From Parietichytrium sp. I65-24A (Eukaryota > Sar > Bigyra > Thraustochytrida > Thraustochytriidae): a stretch of 64,000 nucleotides of DNA. The stretch lies in assembly GCA_012862575.1 (NCBI GenBank), contig BLSF01000023.1, forward strand, positions 434,001 through 498,000. Direction: 5' to 3'. How positions within the stretch are numbered: position 1 is the stretch's first letter; every line of letters begins with the position of its first letter. The notes beneath the pieces were generated by a model, which saw nothing but the letters and a program-made list of their open reading frames with translations, did not search any database and had not been told where the DNA came from. Made by a program: the position numbers and the translations under genes. Shown here one piece after another: positions 21,240 through 30,704 of this stretch.

Positions 21240-22163
21240 CCTGCCTCTCGCTGCGCCTTGCCTCGTCTCACGTACACAGAAGAGAGGCTTCAACTCTCCA
21301 CCAGCACTTCCAAACGGCTTGGTGTTACGAGCGACTTTAAAATACTCAGTACCACGGTACCCTATCTAAGGACCCAATCCCACTGCCGCATTTTTCTTTC
21401 CATAAAAATTTTTTAGAACTGCAATGTTCTGAAATAACAGTAAGTGCGAAACACAATTTACTCTAGCTCTCTAGAGCTAGAATAGCAAGAATGTGGATGA
21501 GTCAAGAGAAGGATGTTACAGATGTTACCTGGGTTCAGTCTCCATCCCAAAATACAGGTACTCAGTACCGGTTCTTTCGGTGCATGTAAAGTAGACCCAC
21601 TGTAATTTCTTGAGGGTCGTCGATTTGGGTGCCATTCGGGCTATAATTTCCTGCTTTCAATCCTCTCGCTTTCTACTGTGTGACCTGCCATACCACTCAC
21701 CCTCACTTGTTTGCTCACACCTGGATACTCGACTGTGACTGTGAACACCTCTTGTCCTCTTGTATTCTTTTTTGCCGCCTCACGTGCGGCGGTGCATCTG
21801 CACTAAGCGCAAAGGCTGATTGCCAATAGCATCGGGATCCACACAATACACTCCCATAGTATCCCATAGTTCCCAGAGATTACGAGCTTTACGAGCCCAC
21901 TGTGAGTTGAGGGGTCTCCATGGTTCTCTCAGACTCAGTATCTCTCAGTACCCGTAGGCTCAGGAACAGGGCACACCGTCAGTGCCTCGACGCACTCGCA
22001 CATCTGCAACTCTCTGCACATCCCTGCGCGCTTTGCCGCGAGTGCAAGTGCAAGTGCAAGCGCAAGTGCAAGTGAGCCGCTCGCCTGAGTTTCACGGTCC
22101 AGTGAGGGTGCGTCAGTCGTCGGTCGTCAGTTGTCGGGGTGTGGGAAGGCGTGCTTTGGCAGA
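21240..22163. other. Divergent intergenic region
   Basis: The region carries two copies of the recurring palindrome (21343-21353 and GTACTCAGTACCGG at 21558-21571) and a GTGCAA hexamer tract at 22041-22074 just upstream of the DUF2252 start. No gene is supported. Confidence 0.5.
22041..22074. repeat. GTGCAA hexamer repeat
   Basis: About five AGTGCA units with one substitution lie in the presumed 5' UTR of the DUF2252 gene. Confidence 0.85.
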
Positions 22164-24047
22164 ATGGTAGAGTCAAGATACGTCCCTGTCGGGAGCAGGC
22201 CAGGGGGCCATGCGCCGCGCCGGCCGCTGTTTGCGTTGGTGTTTGGGATCTGCATCATAGCTGGAGTGCTCTACATCACTAGGTTAGACTCGGGCTCAGT
22301 GGTGAATTCAAGCGAGAGCGTTCCCCCAGAATCGCAGAATGCCTGGCGCAAGTGGCAGTCTTCCGCGTTGGATCCTTGGCCAGAGCCTGACGAGAGCGAT
22401 GCGTACGAGGAAGGCTTTGACAGCACCGATCATGAGACGGGTCAAGCTAATGAGACCAGGCTCTGCAACAGCTGGTGCCCGGGCGAGTACTTGGATCTAG
22501 TCGACTGCGAGCGAAAAGGCTTGGATCGCCTGAAAACTGCCTTTCAAATCGAAAATTGCGAAGCGGCCCTCGTAAAGGATCAGCAGGAGGCAGTTTCCCA
22601 GAAAATCAAAAAAGTTGCGGACAGCACGGTCTTTACATTCTTTCGCGGCGCAGCCTCGTTCTTTGACTATAACATGATGTGCGAAGACAAGAATTTCACC
22701 CACAAAAAGCTCAATATGCCAAGAGTATATTCGAACGGAGACTGCCATCCAGGTAAGATATCATTTTCTTGATCAATTGATCGACCACTTTTCGGGGACT
22801 GAGATTTTCGAAAGTAACTAATCTATTCCTCACTTGCAACTCGTGTAGAAAACTTTGGCGTCATGGTGCAATCGAGCAACAACGTCGAGAAGCGAGCCTC
22901 GACGGGCGACCTTGTTTGGGGAGTCAACGACTTTGATCAGTCTTTCTTGACACCATTCAGTTGGGACCTTAAGAGAGGCGCGACTGGATTTGCTCTTGGA
23001 GTGCGCGATCGGGGATGGTCTATCCATGATATCGCGAATGTCTCGTTGGCATTCATTCAATCGTACATCGACACCGTACTGGAGCGCCCAAACTGCGAAT
23101 TCCTGGATACTGAGCGCTTCTTGGAGGGCAGCGAGTACGTTACGGAAAACGCAACATTGATTAACAAATTATTTCGCAAAGCCAGGAAGATGGACGATCC
23201 GGACGAGACAAAAGACTGGCTCGAGAGGAAAATGGCTGTTGATTTGGAAAAAAATGTTTTTGTGCTGAACAAGAAACGAGGTATCTTTCCCCTGCCGGAT
23301 GAAGCGCTTCCGGAGTTCCAAGCCTCCATCGATGCATGGCTGTATCACGGTGTCGCAGCTCTAGCAAAATACGGCAATCAGAACAACTTTTACAAGGTGC
23401 TATCGGTCGCCAAGAAGGAAGGCAGTGGGACCGGGTCTATCGGCCTGCAAAGATACTACGTATTGATTGAAGGCCGATATTCTGAGAAATTTGGGAATAT
23501 CATCCTTGAGATGAAGCAAGAAGTCAACTCGGTGCTAGAAGTTTTTTTCCGGTACGCGTATACCAAATCACAGGAAGGAAAGCGCGCTGTTGACGCAGAG
23601 CGTAGTGCGTGGCCATACGCGAACCTGTTTTATGGCTGGACAACCTACCGAACGGACGCTTTCATCGTCAGAGAAAAGAGCAAGCATCAGGTCTCGGCTG
23701 ATATTGGAGACCTCAACAAGGAGGAGTATTACTTGTACGCCAAATACTCCGGTCGCGCACTGGCGTTCTACCACATCCGAGCGCGCTGTCCAAACTATCA
23801 GTGCAAACTAGAGGCTGTTAGCGCAGTTGACACGGAAATTTGCCATAATATCCAGAGGTATTTGCACGGATACGGACCACAGTCGTTCGTCAAGATGGTC
23901 TACAACTTTGCTCAAAAGGAGTACGCTCGGCAGGTCAATGCTTTCGAGTTGCTGGATCGCTTTGTTCGCCACCGTGTGAATCATGGAAGCTCACCACTCG
24001 ATCTTCTGCGTGGACAGAATCGCCCGACTCATTGCCAAGACTTTTGA
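22164..24047 (+). CDS. DUF2252-family protein with an N-terminal membrane anchor
   Basis: Two exons, 22164-22752 and 22849-24047, with a 96-bp intron give 595 aa. Residues 21-39 form one hydrophobic helix after a basic N-terminus, so a type II membrane protein is likely. The junction restores D193-C-H-P-E-N-F-G200, and N223-D-F-D-Q-S228 follows, then FSWDLKRGATGFA. These are the hallmark motifs of DUF2252, a family with a kinase/aminoglycoside-phosphotransferase-like appearance. The DFD and H-x-x-N elements probably form the nucleotide and metal site. Later motifs include YYLYAKYSGRALAFYHIRA and GYGPQSFVKMVYNFA. Most known members are bacterial and uncharacterised, and the anchor is unusual. 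An upstream in-frame extension lacks an ATG. The function is not known. Confidence 0.85.
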
Positions 24048-24250
24048 TCGCGCGCTTGCGCAAAAAGCAGAGGTCTCCGTTCGAGTAATGTGGGAAAGAA
24101 ATGTAGCACGTCACGGCTTCAAAGTAAACTTTTTCTAATTTTTCTACTATGTAAAAGAGAATGATGTGGTACAGCCTGGCTAAACAACTCTCCGGGATTT
24201 TTTTTTTACCTCTTTTGACATGATAAACCCTGAATAGCTCGGCTTGGTGC

Positions 24251-27200
24251 TCAAGCCCGCTTCTCGCTAAGTTGCTGGCGATACTTGAGATATTCTCTCA
24301 TGCCTCTGTACACAACTCCGCGATGTTTTGCATCAGATATTATTCCGCCAAGTGTTCCCGACCTGCTCTTGCCCAGAGTTGTCGCGCAGCCAACCATAAA
24401 CAGATTTACCTTTGCTCTTGTGATGGCGACGTTGAGCCGCCTAGCGTGACTCAAAAAGCCTACACGGCCATCTCTATTGCATCGCACAAATGATAAAATC
24501 ACGATGTCAGATTCTGAGCCTTGAAAACTATCAACTGTTGCGACAGGGACGTCGTCAAATCCGTCTCGACCGAGGCAAGATTTGATTCGTGTCACCTGCG
24601 CATTGTAGAATGTGATGACGATCACGCGTTTAGACACATCTATGCCTTGCTCTGATATGAGTGCAACCAGATCCGCAACAAACCTCGCCTCTTCCGCGTT
24701 CTCATAGCTTGAGGAAGACTGTTTCCGCTCGGAGCCGTTAGATATGTCAAAGAATAGATATGGATCAAACCCGACCAATTGGCCACGTTGCTGGTAAACA
24801 TTTTCCCCGTTTTTCAGCAAACCGCTGTAAAACTCTGCGCTCGGAAACCTGGCTATGGCGGGGTCCATGCGGTACTGAGTATCGAGCATGTGATGCGGAT
24901 ACTTCAAATCGATCATGAGGCGCTCCATGAGAGGACGCTGGAAGCCGTTTCTCGTCGCCCGCTGAGAAAGCACCGTCGCACTCAACTGCTGGGGATCGCC
25001 GACAAGGACTAGGCAGCGGGGATAGCTTTGCAGGGCAATCCAGGTTTCGGCTTCCACTGACTGGCACGCTTCGTCCACAATCAAGTACTCAAGCCCGCCA
25101 TAGCTCATGGCGGCACGCTTCACGGAGCTCCTTCCAGACACGGCCAAGGTGCAAAAGATGATATCTGCACTCTCCATGAACTCTTGCTCCACAGTACGTG
25201 TGAGAGAGTCGTCGTCTATTATCTTCTTCAGATCATTCACCCAGCTGGTTAATTTAGACAAGCAAACCTTCAGGAAAGACTCCATTGCCGGATTCTTCTT
25301 GCTCTGCCTCTCCTTTGCAGCTTGTTCGCTTGTGCGACCCCCGTTGTCAGTCGCGGAACCAGAACTGGAGTCGGAACTCGAGCTGGAACTTGAGCTGGAA
25401 CTGGAGTCAGAACTCGAGCTACTGCTGCTACTGCTATCACTAGATGAATCTGAGTCTGAGTCATCCGATTCGCTCTCCCTTTCCTCTCGAAAGGCTCCTC
25501 CGGAATTTAAAGAAGAGGTCGACCCGCCATTCTCCCTAGAGCCAGGTTTGTTGCTGAGTCGCGAACTTCCGGCTGCCATGTTGGCCCTTTGTGCACCTTG
25601 ATGGTTTTTTACAAACTGATAAAGCGTCGTCAGCTCCCCAATCCCTTTTTCTAGATGAAGGCTTTTCCATGCTGTGGGCATGCGAGCCTTGAGGCTGGAG
25701 ATTAGCTTCAGAGTCCCGTTGATGAGCTCTAGACGAGCTCTTTCTAGCATCCGTAAAGTGTGTTCGATAGCGCCGACCAAATGGTGCAGATATTTGTGCA
25801 CGAAATGCTCGTCAAGCTGCTCTGGCATGGCCTCTACGACCCCGGCCAGCGCAAGCTTTGGTAATGGCAGCTTGTTCCGGGTACACACTTCGATCACCTT
25901 CTCGATCAAAACCAAGACAGACTGATTTGACGGCCCGCAGAGGAGAATTTTGGTGCGCTTTGTAGGAGGAATACTAAATTCCTGTTTCTGCCTCTTTATC
26001 ACCAATGCTTCCATTAAAGCAGCGATTGTGCGGGTTTTCCCGCTCCCCGGGGGGCCTTGCCATAAATGTATGGCAGGGAAGGTCGCTTCCATAACGCTTG
26101 CAACTGCTCTGAGTTGCGAAGGATTTAATGTCACTCGAGAGGTAACCAGGCCGGGCGGCTGCTGGGAACCGATCTGATGAGACGATACTTTGGTATCTCT
26201 CCTCACTCTCTGATTTTGCTGCAAGAAACCCGATGGAAAGGGGCTCTGGCCAGACAATAACGCATTTTCCAATAAAAGTCGGTCGCGCTCGAAGGTGATG
26301 GAATACATACGCTCCATTGTGACCAAGCACGGCCCCACCTGACTGTAGAACTTGGCGCCTCTTCGGAAGGACATCTCTGTTGACCTCGACGGTAATATGT
26401 CGAGCACAATCTCAGCCGTACGGAAAGCTCGAGAAGTTGACGACACCAAGGCCATAATGCGAGTCCTTCGATCACCCGCAGGAGAGAGCCAGTGTACCGA
26501 CGACGTACTCAGACTACGCGGCGGGCAGCTTGAGAGTGGGGAAATTATTTTGAACGTGAAGCGGCGCTTTGACTTGTGCTCCTTAAGAAGCTCAAAAACC
26601 AGATGCCTCCCTGTGCTTTCCTCGCTTTCGAGACTTGCGAATGCTTCTTCAATTATCAGGGGCTTGAAGACATTAAGGCCGCTTCGCAACGTTGCAAATT
26701 TGATCGGAACGCTCCGCAGGTCTGATGAAGACGGCCCTTTCCCGTCCCTTCCCAGTCGTAGCATGACTTCGTTAAATTCTCCTTTATAGTCGCTCCCAAC
26801 CTCCACCTCAGCGATGCTCGCTTTCTTTTCACTCTTGTCCACTGCGACGTTGGCTATGTGCGAGGAGGAGAAGTCTAAATCCAAATCTGAGTCGGATTCC
26901 GATCTCGACTTTCGTCTCGAGTTTTGTTCGCGTGGCCCAATTGCGGATTTAACTGCCCTCTTCTGGGGCATCTGTGCACTGTTTACATTAGATCTCTTGC
27001 TCGCTTGCGGCGCCGAGCTAGTAGAGAGAGACGGTTTCTGGATCTTTTTGAGGAGACCGGCTGGCTTGGCATTGATCTCACTTTTCTTTGTGGAAGAGGC
27101 AGAGGTTCTCGGCTGGTGGTTTGTCGAGCTAGATGTTGATGTCGATGCTGATGCAGCCTTGGCCTTGCTTTTACTCTTAATAGGCTCATCCTCCTCTGGC

Positions 27201-27493
27201 TCTGAATCGGAGTTTTCAATTTCAGAATCCATGTCATCATGCGAATCCGATGAATCGTCAAGAACTCGCTGTCGCTTCAAGCTGCGCTGCCGCCATTGCT
27301 GCTGATCACGCCCTAGCTTCGGAAAATACGCGCCATCGTCCTCCTCCGGGCTGTCTCCGTACCCGCTCTCTTTCCGCGATGAGCTGCTTCCCTGCGCGTG
27401 TCCCAGGTACTCTACGTCAGAGTCGCTGTTTTCAAGGTACACGTGGCCAGGGACTGGTTCGGCCTCCGACTTGCCTCTGTTCAAGCGCCACAT
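24251..27493 (-). CDS. Superfamily 1 RNA/DNA helicase, Sen1/UPF1/IGHMBP2-like
   Basis: A 1080-aa single-exon protein. Residues 1 to about 230 are disordered, acidic and Ser/Lys-rich. The helicase core has LNPSQLRAV (Q motif), Walker A GPPGSGKT, motif II IVDEACQS, motif III LVGDPQQLSA, motif IV region LDTQYRMDP, motif V VDSFQGSESDIVILS and motif VI RRLNVAITRAK. This set is typical of the UPF1-like SF1B group that unwinds RNA:DNA hybrids or mRNPs 5' to 3'. Between motifs Ia and II there is a long insertion with a Ser/Asp tract near residue 700. UPF1's Cys/His-rich zinc domain is absent, so Sen1/senataxin- or IGHMBP2-like roles fit better. The nuclear location is inferred. It is convergent with the DUF2252 gene (203 bp). 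Confidence 0.9.
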   Translation of the reverse strand: MWRLNRGKSEAEPVPGHVYLENSDSDVEYLGHAQGSSSSRKESGYGDSPEEDDGAYFPKLGRDQQQWRQRSLKRQRVLDDSSDSHDDMDSEIENSDSEPEEDEPIKSKSKAKAASASTSTSSSTNHQPRTSASSTKKSEINAKPAGLLKKIQKPSLSTSSAPQASKRSNVNSAQMPQKRAVKSAIGPREQNSRRKSRSESDSDLDLDFSSSHIANVAVDKSEKKASIAEVEVGSDYKGEFNEVMLRLGRDGKGPSSSDLRSVPIKFATLRSGLNVFKPLIIEEAFASLESEESTGRHLVFELLKEHKSKRRFTFKIISPLSSCPPRSLSTSSVHWLSPAGDRRTRIMALVSSTSRAFRTAEIVLDILPSRSTEMSFRRGAKFYSQVGPCLVTMERMYSITFERDRLLLENALLSGQSPFPSGFLQQNQRVRRDTKVSSHQIGSQQPPGLVTSRVTLNPSQLRAVASVMEATFPAIHLWQGPPGSGKTRTIAALMEALVIKRQKQEFSIPPTKRTKILLCGPSNQSVLVLIEKVIEVCTRNKLPLPKLALAGVVEAMPEQLDEHFVHKYLHHLVGAIEHTLRMLERARLELINGTLKLISSLKARMPTAWKSLHLEKGIGELTTLYQFVKNHQGAQRANMAAGSSRLSNKPGSRENGGSTSSLNSGGAFREERESESDDSDSDSSSDSSSSSSSSSDSSSSSSSSSSSDSSSGSATDNGGRTSEQAAKERQSKKNPAMESFLKVCLSKLTSWVNDLKKIIDDDSLTRTVEQEFMESADIIFCTLAVSGRSSVKRAAMSYGGLEYLIVDEACQSVEAETWIALQSYPRCLVLVGDPQQLSATVLSQRATRNGFQRPLMERLMIDLKYPHHMLDTQYRMDPAIARFPSAEFYSGLLKNGENVYQQRGQLVGFDPYLFFDISNGSERKQSSSSYENAEEARFVADLVALISEQGIDVSKRVIVITFYNAQVTRIKSCLGRDGFDDVPVATVDSFQGSESDIVILSFVRCNRDGRVGFLSHARRLNVAITRAKVNLFMVGCATTLGKSRSGTLGGIISDAKHRGVVYRGMREYLKYRQQLSEKRA

Positions 27494-27554
27494 CCGGTTC
27501 GCCTCCCCAATCCAGCACCACCGCCTCTGCGTACCTGCTCTCGTTCCTGAGGCC

Positions 27555-27625
27555 CGTGCCGTGTACCGTGTGTGGTGTGCCGTGTACCGTGTACCGTGTG
27601 CCGTGTGCCAAGTGCCGTGTGCCCT
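27555..27625. repeat. CCGTGTAC/CCGTGTGC minisatellite-like tract
   Basis: Degenerate 7-8-bp units alternate CCGTGTA and CCGTGTG. The tract lies 60-130 bp upstream of the helicase ATG, probably in its promoter or 5' UTR. Confidence 0.85.
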
Positions 27626-27800
27626 GCTTCGTCCCGCCGCTTTGTGACTCCGTCGCCGCGGTTTTGCCGCTCTCGCTGCGACCCACGGTCACACGCGCTT
27701 CTCTCCTCACTACCTCACTACCTCACTACAGCCCACCAAGCCCACCAAGCCCACCCACCTTGGCGTTCTCCGGTTCTCGGGATACTCGAGCTATTCAGTA

Positions 27801-27907
27801 GTCGGCCGGTACCGGTACTCAGTACCAGTGCCAGTGCTATTTATTCAGGGTAAGTGATGACGGTGAGTACAAGTACCGGTACTAGTACCGGTGCTGGTAC
27901 TAGTACC
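27801..27907. repeat. Clustered GTACC/GGTAC palindromes
   Basis: GGTACCGGTACTCAGTACC is followed by several CAAGTACCGG, ACTAGTACC and CTGGTAC variants, so the strand can form many short hairpins. This is the densest occurrence of the window-wide GTACTCAGTACC motif. Confidence 0.85.
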
Positions 27908-28400
27908 ATCCACACATTCTGGCGTAGTGTGCGTGCGAGTGGCCGTGCGCCAGCTACCCTCGTATTGTGAGGAAGAAAAAGTGAACATGTAAAATGAGAC
28001 TGAGGTTTGTGTACCAACAGCGCAGGAGAACCGACCCGCAAGTCTTCGGAGCGCGAAAGAAAAGGATTCGCCGACGTGCGCATATTCCTGCTTTCGTGCA
28101 AGTCTTTAAAGCGCTTAAAAGATATGCCGATGTGCGCACATACCTGCTGTCTTTCGCGCTACGTTAGTTTGTGTCTGAATTCAGCTTGAGACACTGAAGA
28201 CATGCTCTGGATAAACTGTCGACTCCCTGTGGAGGTTCGGTGCCACGGTCAAGTAGAGACTGGAAAAGGAGGACCAGAGAAAATCAAATCACGCATACAA
28301 GATTCCTAAGCTTAATTGAGCTCGGTTAGAATTTAATTTGAGGCGAAACGATGCATGGCAGAGGCTTCCAAGATCTTTGCTCGTGTGAGTATAGTTCAGT

Positions 28401-30704
28401 TTAAGCACACATTTCGTCGTTTGAAGAGGTCTGGGAAGCAACATTGGAAGTACAGCTGCACTCGTCCATATACAACGAACCTTCAGAAGATGTTGACTTG
28501 CTAGGACAGGACTTGCAGCGTCTTGATCGGTGATCTGCACAACAGATCACTGCAGCGGTTCCTGTGTCAGTCGCGCAAGCATCGGTAGTACTATCGCCAT
28601 ATGAGGTCCAGTGCTTTCCAGAGGCACATTGCTTGGCGGTCCATGCCTTTGTCAACGAGTACTTTCGAAGACATACATCATTGGCGTGTAGCAACCCTCG
28701 CTTCAGTTCTTGAGCGCTCTCGCACAAACGCATCCCCGCAGACTCGCAAATTGACTTGGCCTGTGCAAACGTTTTTCCAGTATATCCGGTGCACTCCAAA
28801 GACCCGGGCTTGGAGCTTGCTGCTACTTTGGGGCCGGACTTGTTGCGAGACCGCTTCAATCCCAGACCCCGGATAGACAGTCTGCTTCCTAGGTACTGGT
28901 TTGCTGGGCAAACGACGTCCGACCATGCTTTACACCCATCGTTGTACGTGTAAGTGGGACTCGTGCATGCGCAATCATCGATAGTGTTTTGCCCTGCGGC
29001 AACTGCGGCGGATGTGGGGCATGACGTACACTCTTCGGCAACCGTTCTATCAGCGCAGCAAGCGAATTTCATGGACTCGGCAGCAGAGTCTTCAACACAT
29101 TGAATGGTTTCCTTCTTGCCCAGGGTCGACAAAACAATATGACCTGCAGTAGCAGCGCAGGAAGTTGCGCCCTGAAACCCTTCACAGCATTTTGAAGAGG
29201 TCCAAATGTGAGGATTTCCGCACTGCTTGCCCGATCTTTTCATGAACCCGGACCGCACCTCACCCTTAGAACATAGCCTGGCGCCCTGCGACTGGCAAGT
29301 CTGCTCTGCGACAGCATACGTGCTCGCCTCGAAGCACTGACCCGTGAGAGATTTTGTTGCCGCGCAGCGAGATCCTTTGTATGAGCTACTCCAAACATCG
29401 GGGTAATACCGGGACAAAGTCGAGCAGCTTCTTGTACTCGTCGCCATGTACTTGTTCGATGAGCACGAAAGAATATCTGGAGCAGGTGTAGAGCACTCCC
29501 CAGTACTCAAGAGCTGATTAGTTGGGCAAGAGCATGAGCTGAATGATGTTGAGCCTGACGAACTGGACGAGCCACCTGGACAAGCGGTACATTTGGCCGC
29601 GGTGATGGTGTCATCGGCACAACAGCGAATGCCCATATACTTTCCGTTCGACATCGCGTACGCTGATTCAGCCATACAAGTTCTTTCGCGTGAGTTTGTG
29701 GCAAAATCAACCGCCCAGTATTTGACTGACCCATCGGAAGTAAAGCATCTGTCCTTGGACCAAACGTAGCGATTCTCCACGCTGCATTGCTGCTGATCTA
29801 TCGCTTTCTTGCTTTGAGCGTCGAGTTCCTCTAGGCTGCACAAGCGTGCGCCTTTCTTTTCGCAAAAGCTAGTCGCGTAATCCCAGTCAATATACTTTTC
29901 GCGAAGCTCGGCAGGGCAGTCATAGTATGACGACTCCACATGAACTGCGCAACTAGATGTGTCTTCCAAAGGAGTTGTGAGAAGACCAAAGGAGGAGCAA
30001 CTGGCGTAGCTCGGGAATTCCCCAAAGTAGTTTGCCGCACAAGAAGATTTGGTGAATGAGCGGCTCTCCGTGCAAATCATTTTGCCATCCGAGCCAAAGC
30101 TCGAAGTGAACCCATCGTTGCAAACGCAAAAGGTGTACCCATACAAAGTTTTCTCTTTGGCGTGAGCAGGGCATTGTTCGCACACGTCCCCGTCGTAGTC
30201 GTCTGCGCAGCAGAGGGCATAGTGGTTTACATCAAGGTTCTGATCGCAAAGGATGGTGTACGTCTTCGTCGAAGTGCGAGCAAGCCTGTAGAACGTCAAG
30301 CTGCCATCTGACAATACGCAAGGCGTCGAAGTCCAGAGCTGTGCATTGCTCTGGAGAGTCTTTGAGCCGCACCCTTTCAGCGAGGATGTCTCTAAAAGTG
30401 AGTCTCCCACAATATCACGGACGCTACACAATCGCATTCCGGCCGCTAAACATTGATCCATTTGCTGCAAGACTGTTGTAGATGGAAGACAGTCACTTCC
30501 TACGCGAAGGTCGGCGGCGCATACTCCCGATCCGGTTGGCTGGTTAAATCCCGAGTACCCTTCGCCTTGGACGTCATCGCAGTTGGAATCCGTGTCGTAA
30601 TATTGAATTACATTCCCGTCGAGGCACCTCGCCGAACCTTGTGCAATCAGAGTAGCCAGGAAGGCAGCTTGCGCCCACTGCGCTCTCCTGCGCGATGTAG
30701 TCAT
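28401..30704 (-). CDS. Secreted Cys-rich protein with four related modules
   Basis: A 767-aa single-exon protein starting at ATG 30704, which gives a clean signal peptide (MTTSRRRAQWAQAAFLATLI, cleavage after GSA). The frame continues to an ATG at 30851, but that start would bury the signal. The mature chain has four modules at about residues 45-180, 250-365, 455-560 and 640-740. Each contains a C-x-x-x-G-(M/A)-R-L-C core, a central tryptophan motif (WTS or WSK), and ends in CCAD or CCEG-CCAD. Cys/Gly/Ser-rich linkers such as CTACPGG and CTSCPTS connect them. Disulfide-bonded extracellular or cell-surface function is inferred. I do not recognise a named family. No membrane anchor is visible at the C-terminus. 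Confidence 0.82.
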   Translation of the reverse strand: MTTSRRRAQWAQAAFLATLIAQGSARCLDGNVIQYYDTDSNCDDVQGEGYSGFNQPTGSGVCAADLRVGSDCLPSTTVLQQMDQCLAAGMRLCSVRDIVGDSLLETSSLKGCGSKTLQSNAQLWTSTPCVLSDGSLTFYRLARTSTKTYTILCDQNLDVNHYALCCADDYDGDVCEQCPAHAKEKTLYGYTFCVCNDGFTSSFGSDGKMICTESRSFTKSSCAANYFGEFPSYASCSSFGLLTTPLEDTSSCAVHVESSYYDCPAELREKYIDWDYATSFCEKKGARLCSLEELDAQSKKAIDQQQCSVENRYVWSKDRCFTSDGSVKYWAVDFATNSRERTCMAESAYAMSNGKYMGIRCCADDTITAAKCTACPGGSSSSSGSTSFSSCSCPTNQLLSTGECSTPAPDILSCSSNKYMATSTRSCSTLSRYYPDVWSSSYKGSRCAATKSLTGQCFEASTYAVAEQTCQSQGARLCSKGEVRSGFMKRSGKQCGNPHIWTSSKCCEGFQGATSCAATAGHIVLSTLGKKETIQCVEDSAAESMKFACCADRTVAEECTSCPTSAAVAAGQNTIDDCACTSPTYTYNDGCKAWSDVVCPANQYLGSRLSIRGLGLKRSRNKSGPKVAASSKPGSLECTGYTGKTFAQAKSICESAGMRLCESAQELKRGLLHANDVCLRKYSLTKAWTAKQCASGKHWTSYGDSTTDACATDTGTAAVICCADHRSRRCKSCPSKSTSSEGSLYMDECSCTSNVASQTSSNDEMCA

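Larger units (their letters stand above)
27494..28400. other. Intergenic region with GTGTACC and GTACC repeats
   Basis: It lies upstream of the helicase and downstream of the Cys-rich protein. It contains a GTGTACCGTGTGCC repeat tract at about 27555-27625, then a cluster of GTACC/GGTAC palindromes (27801-27907), and an imperfect duplication of about 60 bp around 28030-28160. No gene could be supported. Confidence 0.55.
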
